Positions 1-9,190 of a stretch of 24,221 nt of DNA are shown here, in pieces. Made by a program: the position numbers and the translations under genes. The notes below the pieces were generated by a model. The model saw nothing but the letters and a program-made list of their open reading frames with translations. It searched no databases and was not told the DNA's origin. Each line of letters begins with the position of its first letter. Within the stretch, counting starts at the first letter, position 1. The stretch spans positions 4,951 to 29,171 of the forward strand of contig MSJI02000124.1 of NCBI GenBank assembly GCA_001931905.2, read 5' to 3'. This stretch comes from Cladosporium sp. IMV 00045. Taxonomy: Eukaryota; Ascomycota; Dothideomycetes; Cladosporiales; Cladosporiaceae.

Positions 1-762
1 CCCCCCCCCCCACCCGCGAGCTGAGAAATGAGAGCGGCTGCTCCATGTTCCCCATAGCTCGAATCCCAACATCCTAACATCCACATGTGGCAACTCAGCC
101 TATCCCAACCGTCTCAACCTCTGCTACCTCCCAGATGTCTTTCAACACGCGCACGCTGGGGAGAGACCTCCAGTCCAGCCTCCAGCCTAAAGATGTGCTT
201 GCCGACTTCGACGTTCTCATCGATGTACATTTCCAGGTCGCGAGCTTTGCTCGGAAGTTGCTGACATCCACCACTCACGCGTCGTCTCTACTGAGGGGTC
301 GGGGGTTGGAAGAGGCTGGTTGATCGATTGTGTCGCGGCTCTGAAAGTCCTAGAAATGCAGGGAAAGTCTGGACTTGTAACCCGGGGGGGTTGCGTTGAC
401 GAACTGGCCTGTTGTGCCGTGGTCGGAGGATAAACGGTACCACCGGATTGGAGACCTTGTCTTCCACGATGTCGCTGGAGGAATCGAGGCTGTGGGCATG
501 AGAATGTTTTCTCAAAACTTCGGATGGAATCGTGATATGGCTTTCGAAACCCCGGTTAGCAAGATACATGTGTTTCCGCCAATGTGAGCTCCTGTTGAAG
601 TCATTTTCGCAAGGGCAGAAAGCTGATTGAGGGCACGGCGATCTTCTGTGGGCAGTGACCGGTAGATGCCGTTGGTGAAAAAGAGATGCCTCGTCGCAAT
701 CCTCCTCATGAGGCGCCTTTATGAACATGACGAAGAATCTGTCGGCCAATATCAAGCCATGT
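1..762. other. Left-edge region without a confident gene
   Basis: The window opens with an 11-base C run, which may mark a poorly resolved stretch. The only plus-strand reading frame of note begins at an ATG at 135, directly after a CCCAG that could be a splice acceptor, and stops at 323 after 62 codons. I recognise no domain in it. It could be the terminal exon of a gene that starts to the left, or chance. The longer minus-strand frame between 288 and 893 overlaps the 3' end of the tRNA synthetase and has an incoherent composition. The part next to 762 probably includes the 3'UTR of that synthetase. Confidence 0.4.
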
Positions 763-1884
763 TCACGCCAGACCGACAACTCGTTTGACTTTCGCCAGGG
801 TAGCATTAGCACTCTTGTTAGCCTTCTCAGCTCCCTCGACGGCGGCGGCCTCCATAGTTGCACTGTCGTTAATGATCTCCGCGTATCTCTCACGAATCGG
901 CTTCACCTGTGTCTCAACGGCCGCAATAACCTTCTTCTTCAGAGAGCGCAAAGTGATATCTTTGATATCCATCGCGAGCGCCTCTTGACTTTCGTATCCC
1001 TCTTCCGCACTACAATGGTATAGCAAATCGATCAGATTGCTAACGCCAGGCCTGGTGTCTGGGTCGTAGGAGATGCCATCTTTATTTGCGTCAGTTAAGG
1101 CGCTCTTGATCTTAGTTTTGACCGCTTCCTCGTCATCCGTGAGCAGAATGCGGCTCTTGTGGTTTTTGGCGCTCTTGGACATCTTCGACGTGGGTTCGGT
1201 GAGCGACATCACCCTCCTTGCAGGGCTGATGAGCGTCTCCGGCGCGGTGAGAATTTCCCTCCCTTGTCCGAAGACGTGATTGAAGCCATTCGCGACTTCC
1301 CTCGCAAACTCCAGGTGTTGCGCCTGATCGTGTCCTACAGGCACATGCGTGGACTTGTGTACCAGAATATCCGCGGCCTGAAGGACGGGGTAGGAGAACA
1401 AGCCGAGCTTCAAGCGCTCATTTCCATCCTTCTCGTTCGACGTTTTGTCTTTCCACTGCGTCATGCGGCTCAAATAGCCTGTGCTCGCCTGGCAGCTGAG
1501 AATCCACATCAACTCGGCGTGGGCGGGCACGTCGCTCTGGTGGAAGATGATGCTGCGCTTGGGGTCGAGGCCAATGGCGAGCATCATGGCCAGCGACTCT
1601 CTCTTCCATTTGCGCAGCTGTTTGGGGTCTTGTCGTATTGTGATGGCGTGGAGGTCGACGAGGGAGTAGATCAGGGTTGTGTCCGGGGAGGATTCATCTT
1701 GTAGTTTGACCCATTGGCGAAGAGCTCCTAGGTAGTTGCCCAGATGCGGCACGCCGGTTGGCTGGATGCCGGAGAAGATGGTCTTTGGCTGTGGTGAAGT
1801 CGCTGTGCTCAATGCATGTTTTGGCGTAAGTGCAGTGTGAGATTGTTGCAATGCGCGCCTTGCAGAGCGCGCACAAAATAGCAT
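763..1884 (-). CDS. MSW1: Tryptophanyl-tRNA synthetase, probably mitochondrial
   Basis: A single uninterrupted frame of 373 aa that charges tRNA-Trp with tryptophan (class Ic aminoacyl-tRNA synthetase). The class I HIGH-type motif is PHLGN at residues 46-50, inside a typical SGIQPTGVPHLGNYLGAL context (38-55). The second signature, KMSKS, is intact at 234-238. The length and the bacterial-like architecture match the mitochondrial enzyme (yeast Msw1) rather than the longer cytosolic Wrs1. The first 30 or so residues are rich in Arg, Ser and Ala and lack acidic residues, as expected of a mitochondrial presequence, so the ATG at 1884 is a sensible start. The gene is divergent from the SET-domain gene, with starts 267 bp apart. 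Identification is firm; mitochondrial location is inferred from the leader and family type. Confidence 0.95.
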   Translation of the reverse strand: MLFCARSARRALQQSHTALTPKHALSTATSPQPKTIFSGIQPTGVPHLGNYLGALRQWVKLQDESSPDTTLIYSLVDLHAITIRQDPKQLRKWKRESLAMMLAIGLDPKRSIIFHQSDVPAHAELMWILSCQASTGYLSRMTQWKDKTSNEKDGNERLKLGLFSYPVLQAADILVHKSTHVPVGHDQAQHLEFAREVANGFNHVFGQGREILTAPETLISPARRVMSLTEPTSKMSKSAKNHKSRILLTDDEEAVKTKIKSALTDANKDGISYDPDTRPGVSNLIDLLYHCSAEEGYESQEALAMDIKDITLRSLKKKVIAAVETQVKPIRERYAEIINDSATMEAAAVEGAEKANKSANATLAKVKRVVGLA

Positions 1885-2151
1885 TGGAGAAGAATGAGAG
1901 AATCAGGCGATTGATCAAGCAAATTATTAGAAGCACCAAGCCAATTGATTGATGTAGTAGTAAACTTCCGGTTGCCCTGCAGCTTACGGCGGGACCCTTG
2001 ACGCTTGACGCCCTCTGTGCTCTGTCTGTGTGCTCCACTTTCTGACACCAGTGGCTAAACTACTGCGCTCGTCTCTTTCTCTGCTCACACACTTGCACGA
2101 TATATTTACACTACCCTCAAATACGGCTTTTGTTGTATTACACAACCTACC
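1885..2151. promoter_or_regulatory. Shared divergent promoter, MSW1 / SET methyltransferase
   Basis: These 267 bp lie between two start codons that face away from each other, so the 5'UTRs and promoters of both genes must fit here. A CCAAT motif is visible at 1941-1945 on the plus strand. No clear TATA box is seen on either side, which fits housekeeping expression. Transcription start sites cannot be placed from sequence alone. Confidence 0.55.
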
Positions 2152-3610
2152 ATGGACGACGGAAATTACACAAATGCGACACTCGCTTTCGTCAAGTGGC
2201 TCGAGGCGAATGGAACGACCGTCTCGGACAAGATCGACCTGGTCGATATGAGGAATCAAGATGCCGGCCGAGGAGTTGGTACGAAAGACTGCATACCTAG
2301 AATTCAAACGACCAAAGAAGACTGACTGACTCCCTCTCCCAGTCGCCAAAGAGAACATCGCCGAAGACGAAACCCTCTTCACCATCCCACGCAAAACCAT
2401 CCTCACGACTGAAACTTCTTCGATCCCCCAAGAAATCTCCTCCTCGATAGCCGACCCATGGCTCTCGCTCATAGTGACCATGCTGTACGAATTCCAACAA
2501 GCCTCCAACTCCCCATGGTCGGCCTATTTCGACGTCCTCCCCTCCGACTTCGACACCCTCATGTTCTGGGACGAAGCCGAACTCAAGCACCTCCAAGGCA
2601 GCGCCGTGGTCGACAAGATCGGCAGAGCGAGCGCCGACGAGACCTTCCAAGAGCAGATCTTCCCCCTGGTATACGCGAATGTCGCTACTTTCAACGCGCA
2701 GAGCCTCAGCAACGACCAGCTTCTCGCCCTCTGCCACCGCATGGGCTCGACCATCATGGCCTACGCCTTCGACCTGGAATCCTCGAGCGCGGCCTCCAAC
2801 AGCTCGCAAGACGGCTGGGAAGAAGACTCCGACGACGAAGGCGCCGGCGGACCCGTAATGCCCAAAGGCATGGTTCCCCTAGCCGACATGCTGAACGCCA
2901 ACGCCGACCTAAACAACGCCAAGCTCTTCCACGAAGAAGACGCCGTGGTGATGCGCAGCGTCAAACCCATCGATGCCGGCGAGCAGATCTACAACGACTA
3001 CGGCCTGCTGCCGCGCGCCGACCTGCTGCGCCGCTACGGCTACGTGACGGACGAATACGCAAAGTACGACGTCGTCGAGCTGGGCGAGGACATCATCACG
3101 CAAACCGCCAAAGAGCACCAGCGCCTGAGCGACGATGACCTGGCCAACCGTCTCGCCTACCTGGACGAGCAAGCAGTGCTGGACTCCGGATACGACATCG
3201 CGCGGCCCGGGAGCGAAGACGGGGCTCTGCCGGAGGAACTCGGCGTGCTGCTCAACGCCCTGACAACTCCCGCAGCGTACTTCGAGAAAATGCAAAAGAA
3301 AGAGAAGCTGCCCAAAGCAGATCTGACGCCCACCTCGCTCGAGCTGCTATACACCATCCTCCTGCGCCGTCGGGCGGAGTACGGGCCCGAAGGAACCGAC
3401 GCGCTGCGCGCACAGTTGATCGACGGGAAGAACAACTCGCGCCGAAGAGCGATGGCGCTGCAAGTCGTGATTGGCGAGCGGGAGATTCTCGCCGAAGTCG
3501 CGGCGGATGTGCAGTCGAAGCTCGCGAGTGGCAGCCGGAAGAGGGGAGCGGACGCGCTTGATTTCGAGGGCGAGGCGAGGGAGGCGTTGGCGAAGAAGGC
3601 GAGGAATTGA
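2152..3610 (+). CDS. SET-domain protein-lysine methyltransferase, Rkm4/SETD6-like
   Basis: Two exons (2152-2278 and 2343-3610) around a 64-bp intron give 464 aa. The splice rebuilds the conserved start of the SET domain, D-x-GRGVVAKENI (residues about 38-48). The core continues with a PLADMLNANADLNN motif (221-234, the NHS-type cofactor-binding region of this subfamily) and EQIYNDYG (256-263), followed by LLRRYGYV and a helical C-terminal domain typical of Rubisco-LSMT-like substrate-binding regions. An acidic insert (about 201-212) interrupts the SET domain, as is common in the family. Yeast Rkm4 methylates a lysine of ribosomal protein Rpl42, and SETD6 methylates nuclear targets. By family the substrate is probably a ribosomal protein, but sequence alone does not settle it. 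The Lys/Glu/Ala-rich C-terminus (EAREALAKKARN) may aid nuclear import. The gene converges on EPL1 with 195 bp between stops. Confidence 0.86.
2279..2342 (+). other. Intron in the SET-domain gene
   Basis: A GTACGA donor after a phase-1 G and a CCCAG acceptor bound 64 bp with in-frame stops. A CTGAC branch-like site lies shortly before the acceptor. Removing it joins GRGV to VAKENI, which matches the family, so the boundaries are well supported. Confidence 0.85.
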
Positions 3611-3805
3611 AAGAAAAAATGAAAGAAAAAGGGAAAATTGAGAAGGTTGACAAGAGGAGGATGATCGTTTGAAAGGAAAAGAGGGGGTATCATTATATCT
3701 AAGCGTCTGCTGCGCGGCTATCCTACAACAAGGGCCCTTTCACAAAAAAAATATTCCCGGATCTTTGGCGCGCACTGGTATCTCTCAGCGAAGGAAACTG
3801 GCTGA

Positions 3806-5759
3806 TCACCCAGCATTGCCGGAAGACGCGACACGCTGCAGTTGCGGCTGCACAGGAGTTGCTTGGCTCTGGCTGCCACCACCACCACTTCCACCGGAGA
3901 GCGACGGTCGATGGTTTCCGGTATCTGGCCTTCGCACGCTACTGTTGAGAGCAGTCCGGTAATCGAAAACTTTCGCGTCGGAAACGGCGAACCAGTCGTC
4001 CATTTCCTCGTCGCTATCGTCTGAATCCGTCACGACCGTCCGGCAGAGGTCAGGTTGCCGTTGCTTCCTGGCTTCCAAGTGCATGATTCCACCACGGCCT
4101 CTTCGCAGTCGACAAGCTGGCGCGGCATCTCGTTTCACCGGCGGATTGAAAGGCGATGCTTCTCTCGGCCACGCACCAGGCATGGATCGAATGATAAACT
4201 CGGGTTCTGGGGATGCGCCTGCTCTGACGGGTTGTTCTTGTGGTGGCGATGGCGGAGCGGAGGCATCTGGCATTTCCGTGTCGCCATCCTTTTGCGAGCC
4301 TTCCGAGGGCAGCGTAGGTGGCGGCGTCGGGTACGAGGCACCTTGAGGAGATGGCAGGAAGCCCCATTTGGGTCGCTCTTCTGCCGGCTCTGCAGGAGGG
4401 GTGATGGGAAGCCAGGTCTTGTCTTCCCAGCCCTTGTTCCAATTGAGGTGCTGTTGCTTTTTCGTGTCGACCGTCTTCTCCAACAACTCGAAGGTCTCCT
4501 TGAGCTGGTCTTCCAAAGAAGGCAGTTCGTTTTCGGTCGCCTGTCGGTCGACACTGGCACGCTGCTGGCCGGGAATTTTGACTGTGGGTGCACGAGCTTC
4601 GGCATTGCTCTGGCGGGCTTTGGGTTTGGGGGCAGGCTGCGAGTTGTCAGTGATGAGATCTTCAATGCTGGTGAGGAAAGGTAAGCGTACCCTCTGGTTG
4701 ACGAGCAGCTCTTCGTCTTCGCCCTTCTCGCCAATGATGCCTCTTTCTTGCTTGACCTTCTTGAGACTTGCACGCTGCTCGAAGACCTTTCGACTCGTTT
4801 CCAAGTTTTGCTTGTTGAGCTGCTCTCTCTGATTGACCATCTGGACTAGCTGCCTAGACGTCTCGAGTTCAAGACGGAGCTTCTTGAGTTTCTCGACGAT
4901 CTGGGCATCTCTACCACGAGTCTTGCGCGTCTGCCTCACCTCACGCCTGCGGAAACACACGTAAGGGTCGGCATCGTCAGCATCGGAGGTGTTGTCAAGC
5001 AAGCGGAGCTTGATGGACGGCATGATGGCCTTGCTGTCCTTCCGCAACATCCAATGAGGGTAGATGAGCTTGAGCCATTTCTGGGCCTCCAAGGATAAAT
5101 TCTCGTCAATGTTACGCTCCATCTCCTCGAACGACGGCACAGGCGATTTATCAATATCCGCGAAAGGCTGGAGTCGCTGACAGGTCTCTTCGAAAAAGCT
5201 CATGACTTCTTCAAAGGTGTCTTCGGAGCAGTTGCTAAGCTTGTCTTTTCGACTGTTGCCACTGACATCTTTGCCTTCGTTCAACTTGGCGAGGACCGCG
5301 ACATCTTGATCATCCATGCAATACGGCACGCCGACGCTCTCTTCAACAGTAGAGCTGAACCGAATGTACGTCGCCGGTGAGGAGAACACCTTTGGATAAA
5401 GCTTGTCATATTCGACACCTTTTGCCTTGACGGCATCGGGTGTTGGAATGAAGCTTTGCTGGGTTTTCTCGCCCAATGCAGCCGTGCTGGCACTATGTAT
5501 TACTTGTTGAAGATGGAATTCCTGTGAAAGAAGAGGAGAGTCAGTGAATGAGACACAGATCAAGGTAAGTTTAAGTCGAGTGGTAACGTACAATCTCTTC
5601 GGCCTTCTCAACACCAGTCTCGAACTGGGGAATATTCCGCTGCGCCTCATCTTCGGGCAACTCCTCGATTTCATCCTCCTTAATGATGCGCAGCGGCTGC
5701 TTTGTGTTCAACTTGCGCTGGCGGACATGGCGGGCATTACTGGCTCGCGTGCTGGACAT
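3806..5759 (-). CDS. EPL1: Enhancer of polycomb-like protein 1, NuA4 histone acetyltransferase subunit
   Basis: Two exons (5759-5592 and 5521-3806) around a 70-bp phase-0 intron encode 627 aa. The N-terminus holds the EPcA signature: a basic start followed by KLNTKQPLRIIKEDEIEEL, then FETGVEKAEE-I and, after the splice, EFHLQQVI. Further on are KLYPKVFSSPATYIRFSST and the conserved DPYVCFRRREVRQTRKTR (about 241-258), followed by a coiled coil (about 262-318). The C-terminal half is Pro/Ser/Gln-rich and of low complexity. In yeast Epl1 anchors the Esa1-Yng2-Eaf6 catalytic module (piccolo NuA4) to nucleosomes, acetylating H4 and H2A in the nucleus. The intron position is fixed by the family sequence on both sides. 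A CACGTG box lies about 70 bp upstream of the ATG. Confidence is high. Confidence 0.94.
5522..5591 (-). other. Intron in EPL1
   Basis: GTACGT donor and TTTCACAG acceptor on the minus strand, 70 bp, phase 0. A CACTGACTC branch-like site sits about 25 bp before the acceptor. Removal joins KAEEI to EFHLQ, as expected in the EPcA domain. Confidence 0.88.
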
Positions 5760-5825
5760 GAGCGGGGCGCTAAGCTAAGGTATGTGAAGTGAGGTTGGCA
5801 GGGCGTCGGGCAAAGTCGCATGGGC

Positions 5826-5831
5826 CACGTG
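5826..5831. promoter_or_regulatory. CACGTG palindrome upstream of EPL1
   Basis: A CACGTG core lies 67 bp upstream of the EPL1 start codon, within GTCACGTGGCC when read on the EPL1 strand. The flanks match the RTCACGTG consensus of Cbf1-type bHLH factors. It could also serve the divergent hydrolase gene, about 750 bp away. Function is inferred from the motif alone. Confidence 0.4.
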
Positions 5832-6580
5832 ACCAGTCCAAGCAGGGCAGGTCTCCTCCGCGTTTCGCCGAAGCCGACGCAGAATCTGCTGGGCTGCTGC
5901 GGCGCGCGGTCGCGGAAAAAAAGGCGGTCAGAGACGGCGGGCGTCGGGGCGCGTATACCGGACAATATGGGTGTCAAAATACTCGCAATTCCGCAGATTG
6001 CAAGTTTTGTCGGGTCTGGCGATGCTTTGAGGGCTGTTGGGGATGCGGATTGATGGTTTTGCTCGCGCAAGGCGTGTTGGTCATGCGACGTGAAGTTGGG
6101 GCAGGGGCAGGAGGCGCCAGCGACCGACGAGTCTCCGCGTTCGCTTACGCTTACGTCGCCGTTGCTTGGGCCGTGACCCGCCCGCGACAGGAATGTGCTG
6201 GTAGACTTTCGCAACACCTTCCTTTCTCGGCCATCGAAAGTGAGGTAGAACCTGACATCCTTCGCGGGTGTCATCACATAGAATATTGACTTCTTGTATA
6301 TGAAGTATGAAATCAAAGTGTGTTTCAAACGGTCATCTTCTACTGAGCAAATGTGATTTACTGAAGTTGTGTAATCTTCTAATGGCTTTACTCACAGGTT
6401 TTCACTACAGCTCAAGTCTATACAGGCAAGCATCTTAACTTACTTTCGTTTTCGTCTCTGTTTCCCGCCAGTACATCGTCTGCTTGCATTCTCTCATCAT
6501 TTAGCCTTTTCCTTGTTCTTGCACTCAGTCTTACCCTACACTATTCGTTGATACTCGAGAGATCTGCGCACGCACGCAAC

Positions 6581-7729
6581 ATGGCCTGCGCGGACGAGAT
6601 AGACTTGACTACACTCCTCCCACCATCCGACACTCCAAGCAAAAGCATCTTGATCTTCTTCATCCCAGGCAACCCCGGTCTGGTCGAATACTACCGCGGA
6701 TTCCTCTCACGACTCAAGAAGCGTCTTAGCTCTAATTCATCCCAACAGCAGACCCAATATTTCATTCACGGAGCAAGCTTAGCTGGGTTCGACATTTCCG
6801 GCTCAAGAAATATTCCCAGCTCAACCGAGAATCTTCCCCTCTCACTAGATGCGCAAGTGGAAGATGTATACAGTCGTCTAGAAGCCACTGCTGCGCGAGT
6901 GCGTCTTGAAAATGACATACAGGGTGACTTGCCCGTCGTGGTCATGGGTCACTCGATCGGAGCTTACATGACTCTGCAAGCCGTGGCGAAATGGCACGAA
7001 ATGGCAAAGGAGCGAGAGACACGCATAAAGGTCTCTGCAGGCATTTGTCTGTTCCCTACCATCTTCGAGCTAGATATCAGTCCTACCGGTCGCCAAGTTG
7101 GTGTAAGTACGAGATTCTTCGTGACTTGAATGCCCATGATCAATGACTGACTCTCGATTTCCCCAAAGCCGTTAACGAAGATCCCGGCTTTCGCTCTCAT
7201 CGTCCACCTAATCGCCAAACTCCTCTTCCTCGCCATGCCCATGTCCCTAGCCACCTGGCTCGTCCAACTCATCACTCGCATGCCCGACGAAGGCGCCAAA
7301 ATCACCGCCACCTTCCTCAAAAGCAGACACGGCGTCCGGCAGGCACTGCACATGGCCAAAGACGAACTCTCCCAACTCACGCACGATCGCTGGACTGACG
7401 AGTTCTGGGGCGCTTCTTCGCCGACAACGAACGATGCAGCATCAAGCACAACCCTAGCAAAATCCGCCGTCAAGCCTTCAACTCAGTCTGCCACGCACAC
7501 GCAGCTTCATTTCTACTGGGGTTCGGACGACCACTGGATTGCGCGGGAGACTCGCGATAAGATCATCGCGACGCGCGCGAGGGTTGAGGGTAGGGTCGGC
7601 GATGAGTTGAAGCCGGTCATGGAAATTGACGGCAACGGGATTGGGCATGCTTTTTGTTTGAGCGAGCAAGGGAATTGCATTGTCGCAGAGAGGTGTGCGA
7701 GTTGGATTCTTGGATTGGAGTTTGACTGA
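6581..7729 (+). CDS. Lipid droplet-associated hydrolase family protein (LDAH/DUF2305)
   Basis: Two exons (6581-7102 and 7169-7729) around a 66-bp phase-0 intron give 360 aa. The alpha/beta-hydrolase fold is marked by FFIPGNPGLVEYYRGFL (about 26-42, oxyanion region), the nucleophile elbow GHSIGAY with Ser125, an acidic residue in WGSDDHW (294 or 295) and His334 in GIGHAF. This set is typical of LDAH (human C2orf43, yeast YPR147C), which sits on lipid droplets and is linked to sterol ester or triacylglycerol turnover. A long hydrophobic stretch (about 180-208) just after the splice junction fits a membrane hairpin for droplet targeting. I chose the ATG at 6581 because the frame upstream lacks an ATG and the 5' region is pyrimidine-rich like a fungal leader. 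Natural substrate is uncertain. Confidence 0.9.
7103..7168 (+). other. Intron in the LDAH-like gene
   Basis: A perfect GTAAGT donor and a CCAAAG acceptor bound 66 bp, phase 0, with an in-frame stop if unspliced. A CTGAC branch-like site lies before a short pyrimidine run. Splicing joins the catalytic half to the hydrophobic segment in frame. Confidence 0.85.
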
Positions 7730-8248
7730 TGGATTTGGTGAGTGTCAGGCCGGTTGGCTGTATAGATTTCTTCGATGGATACACAGTAGCATCGGCATGT
7801 TTTTGCATGCAAATTGCGTATATATGTAGAAAATTCATCAACTATAAGAATTTACTAAAATTTATCTGTGCACTTTGTAGAGTTAACAAACGAACTTTGT
7901 CCAGGACCCACATCCGTCTTATCGCAGGTGCGATGTATACCTACGATCATTGTTATATCTTCTTCTCAGACGGCAAGAGCAAATCATAAATCCAACGTTA
8001 CTTTTCTTTGCATGCAAGGAAAACGATTCATGAAAATAGCAGTCATCTCGGAGGTTACACAAAGCTGATGCAATGTCTTGGCCCTCGCCGTCTGGTTCTT
8101 CACACGATGATCGCAATCTTTCTTCCCATCTCCACGATTGACAAGACCCACTCGAGCTACTTCACAACACATCGATCAATAGGAACAAATCATCACTCAA
8201 AGAGAGACATATACCAAGACACAAAGACTCGCGTAATAAGTCGCCTCA

Positions 8249-9190
8249 ATGTCGACTGCACCAACTCTGGTCTTCGTGCCAGGCGCCTGGCATCAAGCAA
8301 AGTGCTATGACAGAATCATAGAACCACTGAGAAACGAGCACCATCTAAAGTGCGTACCCGTAACCCTCCCATCGACCACTGGCGACGCGAAAGCGACTCT
8401 CAAAAGCGACATCGACGCCGTCCGCGCCGCGATCTCAGCCGAAATCACAGCCGGCCGCGACGTCGTAGTCATCGTACACTCCTACGGCGGCGTCGTAGGC
8501 GAAAGCGCAGTCAAAGGCTTCACGCAAGCCTCTGCCCCCAAAGACGTCCCAGGCTCGACCGGCCACGTCAAAGCCCTAGTCTGCATCGCCACCGGCTTCA
8601 CCATCACAGGCCTATCATTTCTCGACCCCTTCTTCGGCATGGCGCCTCCCTTCGCGCGCATCAACCGAGAAACAGGCTTCATGGAACTCGCCACCAGTCC
8701 GCGCGAGCTATTCTACCACGACCTCAGCGCCGACGACGCAGCCTACTGGGTTAGTCAGCTCACGCCGCAGAGCTTGAAGGCGCTGGCCGAGGGTGGCGAG
8801 CACACCTACACCGGCTGGAAGGACGTGCCCGTGTGGTTCGTGGGGACTGTTGAGGATCACGGAATTCCTGTGATGGCGCAGCGGTTGAATGTGGGAATGG
8901 CGAGGGGGCAGGGCGCGGTTGTGCATCACACGGAGTTGGTGAGCAGTCATTCGCCTTTCTTGAGTATGCCGGGGGAGGTTGTGGAGATTATCATGCAGGC
9001 TGTGAACGCTGTTAGTGGAAAGGGAAGCGCACGGGAGGTGTCTGAGAGGAAGGGCGTGGCTGCTCCATCTGTTAGGCTGGGTGCACCGGGGACCTGGTTC
9101 AGCTTTGGTCTGCCGTTCGCAGTGGGTCGTGGATTGGGATGGGCCATATTTGGGTTCATTGAGTTGACGAGACGGGTCAAATGGATGTGA
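8249..9190 (+). CDS. Alpha/beta hydrolase (AB-hydrolase 1/6 type), hydrophobic C-terminus
   Basis: An intronless frame of 313 aa. It begins with the strand-loop LVFVPGAWHQAKCYDRIIEPL (7-27), typical of small esterase-like hydrolases. The nucleophile motif is VHSYGG with Ser78. A catalytic acid lies in GTVEDHG (202 or 203), and the His is in SSHSPF (His234). Relatives include salicylate-esterase-like proteins and many fungal enzymes of unknown substrate, often in secondary metabolism. Beyond the usual end of the fold there are about 60 more residues with a hydrophobic stretch (about 281-304) closed by a basic RRVKWM, which suggests a tail anchor or membrane association. No signal peptide is evident. 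It follows the LDAH-like gene on the same strand, but that is unlikely to be functional linkage. Substrate unknown. Confidence 0.85.
   Translation: MSTAPTLVFVPGAWHQAKCYDRIIEPLRNEHHLKCVPVTLPSTTGDAKATLKSDIDAVRAAISAEITAGRDVVVIVHSYGGVVGESAVKGFTQASAPKDVPGSTGHVKALVCIATGFTITGLSFLDPFFGMAPPFARINRETGFMELATSPRELFYHDLSADDAAYWVSQLTPQSLKALAEGGEHTYTGWKDVPVWFVGTVEDHGIPVMAQRLNVGMARGQGAVVHHTELVSSHSPFLSMPGEVVEIIMQAVNAVSGKGSAREVSERKGVAAPSVRLGAPGTWFSFGLPFAVGRGLGWAIFGFIELTRRVKWM

Noticed and set aside
288..893. A 201-codon minus-strand frame at the left edge
   Set aside because: It runs into the 3' end of the tryptophanyl-tRNA synthetase in another frame, has no motif and an incoherent composition rich in His, Arg and Pro. 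Most likely a shadow plus 3'UTR.
1159..1704. A 181-codon plus-strand frame inside MSW1
   Set aside because: Antisense to a clear tRNA synthetase with both class I motifs; no features of its own.
2458..3138. A 226-codon plus-strand frame rich in Arg inside the SET gene
   Set aside because: A frame-shifted shadow of the SET domain; the Arg/Gln/Pro-rich product is typical of GC-rich codons read out of frame.
5789..6289. A 166-codon plus-strand frame between EPL1 and the LDAH-like gene
   Set aside because: Lies in the divergent promoter region, rich in Arg/Gly with no motif, and overlaps an equally open minus-strand frame.
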